From assembly GCA_002402045.2 (NCBI GenBank), contig NVUX02000003.1, positions 1 to 58,121 on the forward strand: a DNA stretch of 58,121 nucleotides. Direction: 5' to 3'. Shown here piece by piece: positions 55,998 through 58,121 of this stretch. The translations under genes were made by a program, and so were the position numbers. The notes below the pieces were generated by a model. The model made no database searches, had not been told where the DNA came from, and was given only the letters and a program-made list of their open reading frames with translations. The stretch comes from Paracoccaceae bacterium (GTDB taxonomy: Bacteria > Pseudomonadota > Alphaproteobacteria > Rhodobacterales > Rhodobacteraceae). How positions within the stretch are numbered: position 1 is the stretch's first letter; the number at the start of each line of letters is the position of its first letter.

Positions 55998-57281
55998 ATG
56001 AAAAAGTATATCACATCTTCCGCCATGATTTTGGCCCTGACCGCTGCGGGCGTCGCCATTCCAATGAATAAAGCTGCGGCGGGCAGCAATGCCGGTGCTG
56101 CCATTATCGGCGCGCTTATTGGCGGGGCCATCGTGGCTGGCGCCAATAATAACCGCCGTACGACCACTCGGCGCTCCACCGCCTCCAGCGCACAGCGCAC
56201 AGAAAACCGTGCAGTGCAGAGCGCGCTGAATTATTTTAATTTTCCGGCTGGCACGCCCGATGGTGTATTTGGCCGCCGCACGCGCACAGCCGTTAGCACT
56301 TATCAAGCGTTTATGGATTTCCCCGTTACGGGCGAGCTTTCAATCTTTCAAAAAGACTTCCTGCTTAACTCGCATCAACGGGCAGAGCTTGGCGGCGCTG
56401 AAACCAGCCGCATTATCCTGACAGACCGAAACGGCGCCCGCGGGTTGCTTATTTCGTTTATGCAACAACAGCAGGGCGGCAATACCGGCCTTGGCATGGG
56501 CAATAATACGATGCAGGCTAATAACCCGGTAAATGATTTTAATGGCGGCGGCTCAAGTGCCGAAACCAGCTCCACCGGGCTGCCAGTGTTTGTAACGTCG
56601 CAAGAAAGCTCAATGAACGAGCTTTGTATTTCCGGCATCCAGCCCAATTCGGTAGAAGCGCAATTCTGTAATCTGCGCGCATATGCTATTGATGAAGGGG
56701 ACCAGCTCGCGGCCTCTGTTCAAGGTACGACGCGCGCCGATATCCAAGCCCAATGTGTGGCCTTTGCCCCAACACTTGAGCCATATGTAAGCACGGTTTC
56801 GCTCGCGGATGCTGGGGCGGCCAAATCTGAGCTTCAGTCATGGGTCAGCACATCCGGTGCCAGCGCGGCCTCGCTTGAGGGCATTGCCAAGGTTTGCCTC
56901 GGGGTTGGCTATTCGACCGACGATTCCAGCGTGGCGGTGGCGTCTATCATGACATTGGTAGGCTTGGGCGAATCTGGCTATGAAGAGCTGCTGGCCTACC
57001 ATTTGGCGCTAGGCTTTGGCTTCGATGGCAAAGCAAACACCAACCGCGGCGCACAATGGCTTGATAATGCGTCGCTGGCTTTCGCAAGCGGGCAAGAATC
57101 GCTAACCGGGGAAAGTGGCGCCGTGCGCGCAACCGTTGCTGTAAGCCTCGCAAATTCGATGCGTGGGCTTCCAACAACCGCCGCGCCAGTGACCAGCGGC
57201 GTTGTGCCGGCCTTTGGCGTAGCGCCAGAAGCTCCAGCTGAAGCTGGTGGTGGGTTTTTCTCATCGGGTGCTAGCAACTAA
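55998..57281 (+). CDS. Exported peptidoglycan-binding-domain protein
   Basis: ATG 55998 follows GGAG at 8 bases, in preference to the open frame from 55974. The 427-residue product has a signal peptide (to about NKAAAG). A Gly/Ala-rich segment follows (NAGAAIIGALIGGAIVAGAN), with a possible membrane insertion role. A peptidoglycan-binding type 1 domain is at about 70-125 (VQSALNYFNFPAGTPDGVFG, RRTRTAVSTYQAFMDFPVTG). The rest (about 190-400) is a helical region of unknown fold with several Cys (for example CISGIQPNSVEAQFC). It likely acts in the periplasm on or near the wall. Terminated at 57301. Confidence 0.85.
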   Translation: MKKYITSSAMILALTAAGVAIPMNKAAAGSNAGAAIIGALIGGAIVAGANNNRRTTTRRSTASSAQRTENRAVQSALNYFNFPAGTPDGVFGRRTRTAVSTYQAFMDFPVTGELSIFQKDFLLNSHQRAELGGAETSRIILTDRNGARGLLISFMQQQQGGNTGLGMGNNTMQANNPVNDFNGGGSSAETSSTGLPVFVTSQESSMNELCISGIQPNSVEAQFCNLRAYAIDEGDQLAASVQGTTRADIQAQCVAFAPTLEPYVSTVSLADAGAAKSELQSWVSTSGASAASLEGIAKVCLGVGYSTDDSSVAVASIMTLVGLGESGYEELLAYHLALGFGFDGKANTNRGAQWLDNASLAFASGQESLTGESGAVRATVAVSLANSMRGLPTTAAPVTSGVVPAFGVAPEAPAEAGGGFFSSGASN

Positions 57282-57300
57282 ACACAGATAACACATTGAA

Positions 57301-57332
57301 AAGGCCCGCTTATACCAAGCGGGCCTTTTTTT
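57301..57332 (+). terminator. Terminator of the peptidoglycan-binding gene
   Basis: AAGGCCCGCTT (57301-57311), loop ATACC, AAGCGGGCCTT (57317-57327), then a T run. Confidence 0.85.
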
Positions 57333-57388
57333 GTGCAAAGCACCTCTTTTGGCTCTTTCCTTCCCCAAATCAGGGTGTTATACGCTCC

Positions 57389-58057
57389 TCAGCCTCGAAA
57401 ATGCGGTCGTGGCGGAATTGGTAGACGCGCAGCGTTGAGGTCGCTGTGGGGTAACTCCCGTGGAAGTTCGAGTCTTCTCGACCGCACCATTTTACTTTTC
57501 AGTGACAAATCATCCAAAAACCTAAATATTACAGACACTTGCGGAGTTCGAAAACCGTTTTCACGGTCATACACCAAGTGCTCTTTAAAGGCCAATCTTA
57601 GCACTATTTTACGCATAGCCAGTTCGCCATTCTTCCATATATTCCAAGGGTTTGACAGGAATGTCATGGCGAGTTCGAATATCTCTTCCATGGTGTGCTT
57701 GGGTTTTGCCTTTTTATCCAGTTTTTCAAGCTGAATCAGTTTTTCATTCTCCAGTTTGGTGATCTTTTTCTCATAGGCTGCGATAACTGTTCCGTTGTTG
57801 GTCTCAACAATCCGATCCAGCAGGCTATCTAGTTGCTTATCCAATTGGGCTATCCCGCTGCGAATCTCAACTTTCATTGCTTTGGCTTGGGCCTCACGTT
57901 GCCCCCATGCTGTTTTGAGCATGGATTTTACAATCGCCATCATGCCTTTGGTGGGCGACAATGATTGCAGAACAGCTTCAAACGCCGTGTCGATTTTCTC
58001 GGCACGGATGTTTTTGCGAAACAACTGATCAGCCCTGAACGCAGTTCGGTGGTTTCG
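57389..58057 (-). pseudogene. Broken serine recombinase running into tRNA-Leu
   Basis: The frame encodes the C-terminal third of a large serine recombinase as found in Rhodobacterales: a helix-rich region after the zinc ribbon, then FELAMTFLSNPWNIWKNGEL, IVLRLAFKEHLVYDRENGFR and RTPQVSVIFRFLDDL. The catalytic N-terminal domain is not in this frame: a TGA lies at 58058-58060. The last 70 bases of the window read in a different frame from MTDGSYMSETLGMDIDETTE. The frame continues past the recombinase end into the antisense of tRNA-Leu (SRRLELPRELPHSDLNAARL). It suggests a decayed integrative element at the tRNA-Leu 3' end. Confidence 0.7.
57403..57489 (+). tRNA. tRNA-Leu (GAG)
   Basis: GCGGTCG (57403-57409) pairs with CGACCGC (57479-57485), followed by A and an encoded CCA. 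The D-arm is GCGGAATTGGTAGACGC. The anticodon loop TTGAGGT contains GAG, and the long variable arm (GGGGTAACTCCC) marks a class II leucine tRNA. The T-arm carries AGTTCGAGTCT. It lies just past the terminator of the preceding gene. Its 3' end abuts the recombinase remnant. Confidence 0.97.
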
Positions 58058-58121
58058 TCAATATCCATGCCAAGGGTTTCGGACATATAGGAGCCGTCGG
58101 TCATTTTTGTGACACCCGGCA

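Overview
The window looks like a chromosomal segment of a marine alphaproteobacterium of the order Rhodobacterales (Roseobacter-type). The signs are an aa3-type ctaD standing alone, a B12-dependent ribonucleotide reductase, a Mur/Fur-type regulator, DUF2852 and DUF2244 proteins, a three-part TRAP transporter with a Tat-exported binding protein, and a Rhodobacterales-style serine recombinase. No rRNA, CRISPR array, replication origin or intact prophage was seen. Species identity cannot be fixed from the sequence alone.

Layout. 1-320: end of an IS21-like element that truncates a VOC-family gene. 316-6023: a periplasmic Met/His-rich protein divergent from a Crp/Fnr regulator, then a tight catabolic-looking operon (SDR, P1 peptidase, amidase, malonyl-CoA synthetase MatB). 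6020-16054: envelope genes (LpxL-type acyltransferase, penicillin-binding protein 1C coupled to a 1810-residue alpha-2-macroglobulin) and infC, whose start codon appears to be AUA. 16115-22048: galE, a ThiE-like protein, a DUF2971-cupin fused frame with low GC, eno with a coupled and frameshifted small gene, a DMT exporter and fur/mur. 22266-25939: outer-membrane beta-barrel protein, a 0.6-kb gene-free stretch with a sense-strand terminator, a Na+/H+ antiporter and an iron-binding protein with tandem hairpins and an operator-like repeat. 26016-30458: five overlapping or abutting genes (fabI, gpt, PLP enzyme, P450, mazG). 30585-32503: pdxH, double cold-shock protein, DUF192 protein, tRNA-Pro. 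32932-37666: nrdJ, then an ECF sigma factor divergent from an EF-hand protein that has an ECF-like promoter. 37730-41056: ilvI, a sulfotransferase-like gene and ilvH behind a clear leader-peptide attenuator. 41318-45758: TRAP operon with unusually large permease subunits. 45794-55901: Bpt transferase, DUF2852, a coupled run (P-loop protein, metA, SGNH-like, ppk2, tetR), DMT exporter, DUF2244, ctaD, cytochrome c, lipB. 55998-58121: peptidoglycan-binding protein, tRNA-Leu, and a broken serine recombinase running into the tRNA.

The most rewarding items are regulatory or structural rather than a new enzyme system: the AUA start of infC, the ilv leader peptide and attenuator, the ECF/EF-hand pair with a matching promoter, the DUF2971-cupin fusion, the eno-coupled small gene, a putative non-coding transcript near 23.1-23.4 kb, and the recombinase remnant abutting tRNA-Leu. 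Functional assignments rest on motif recognition by eye; no database search was possible.
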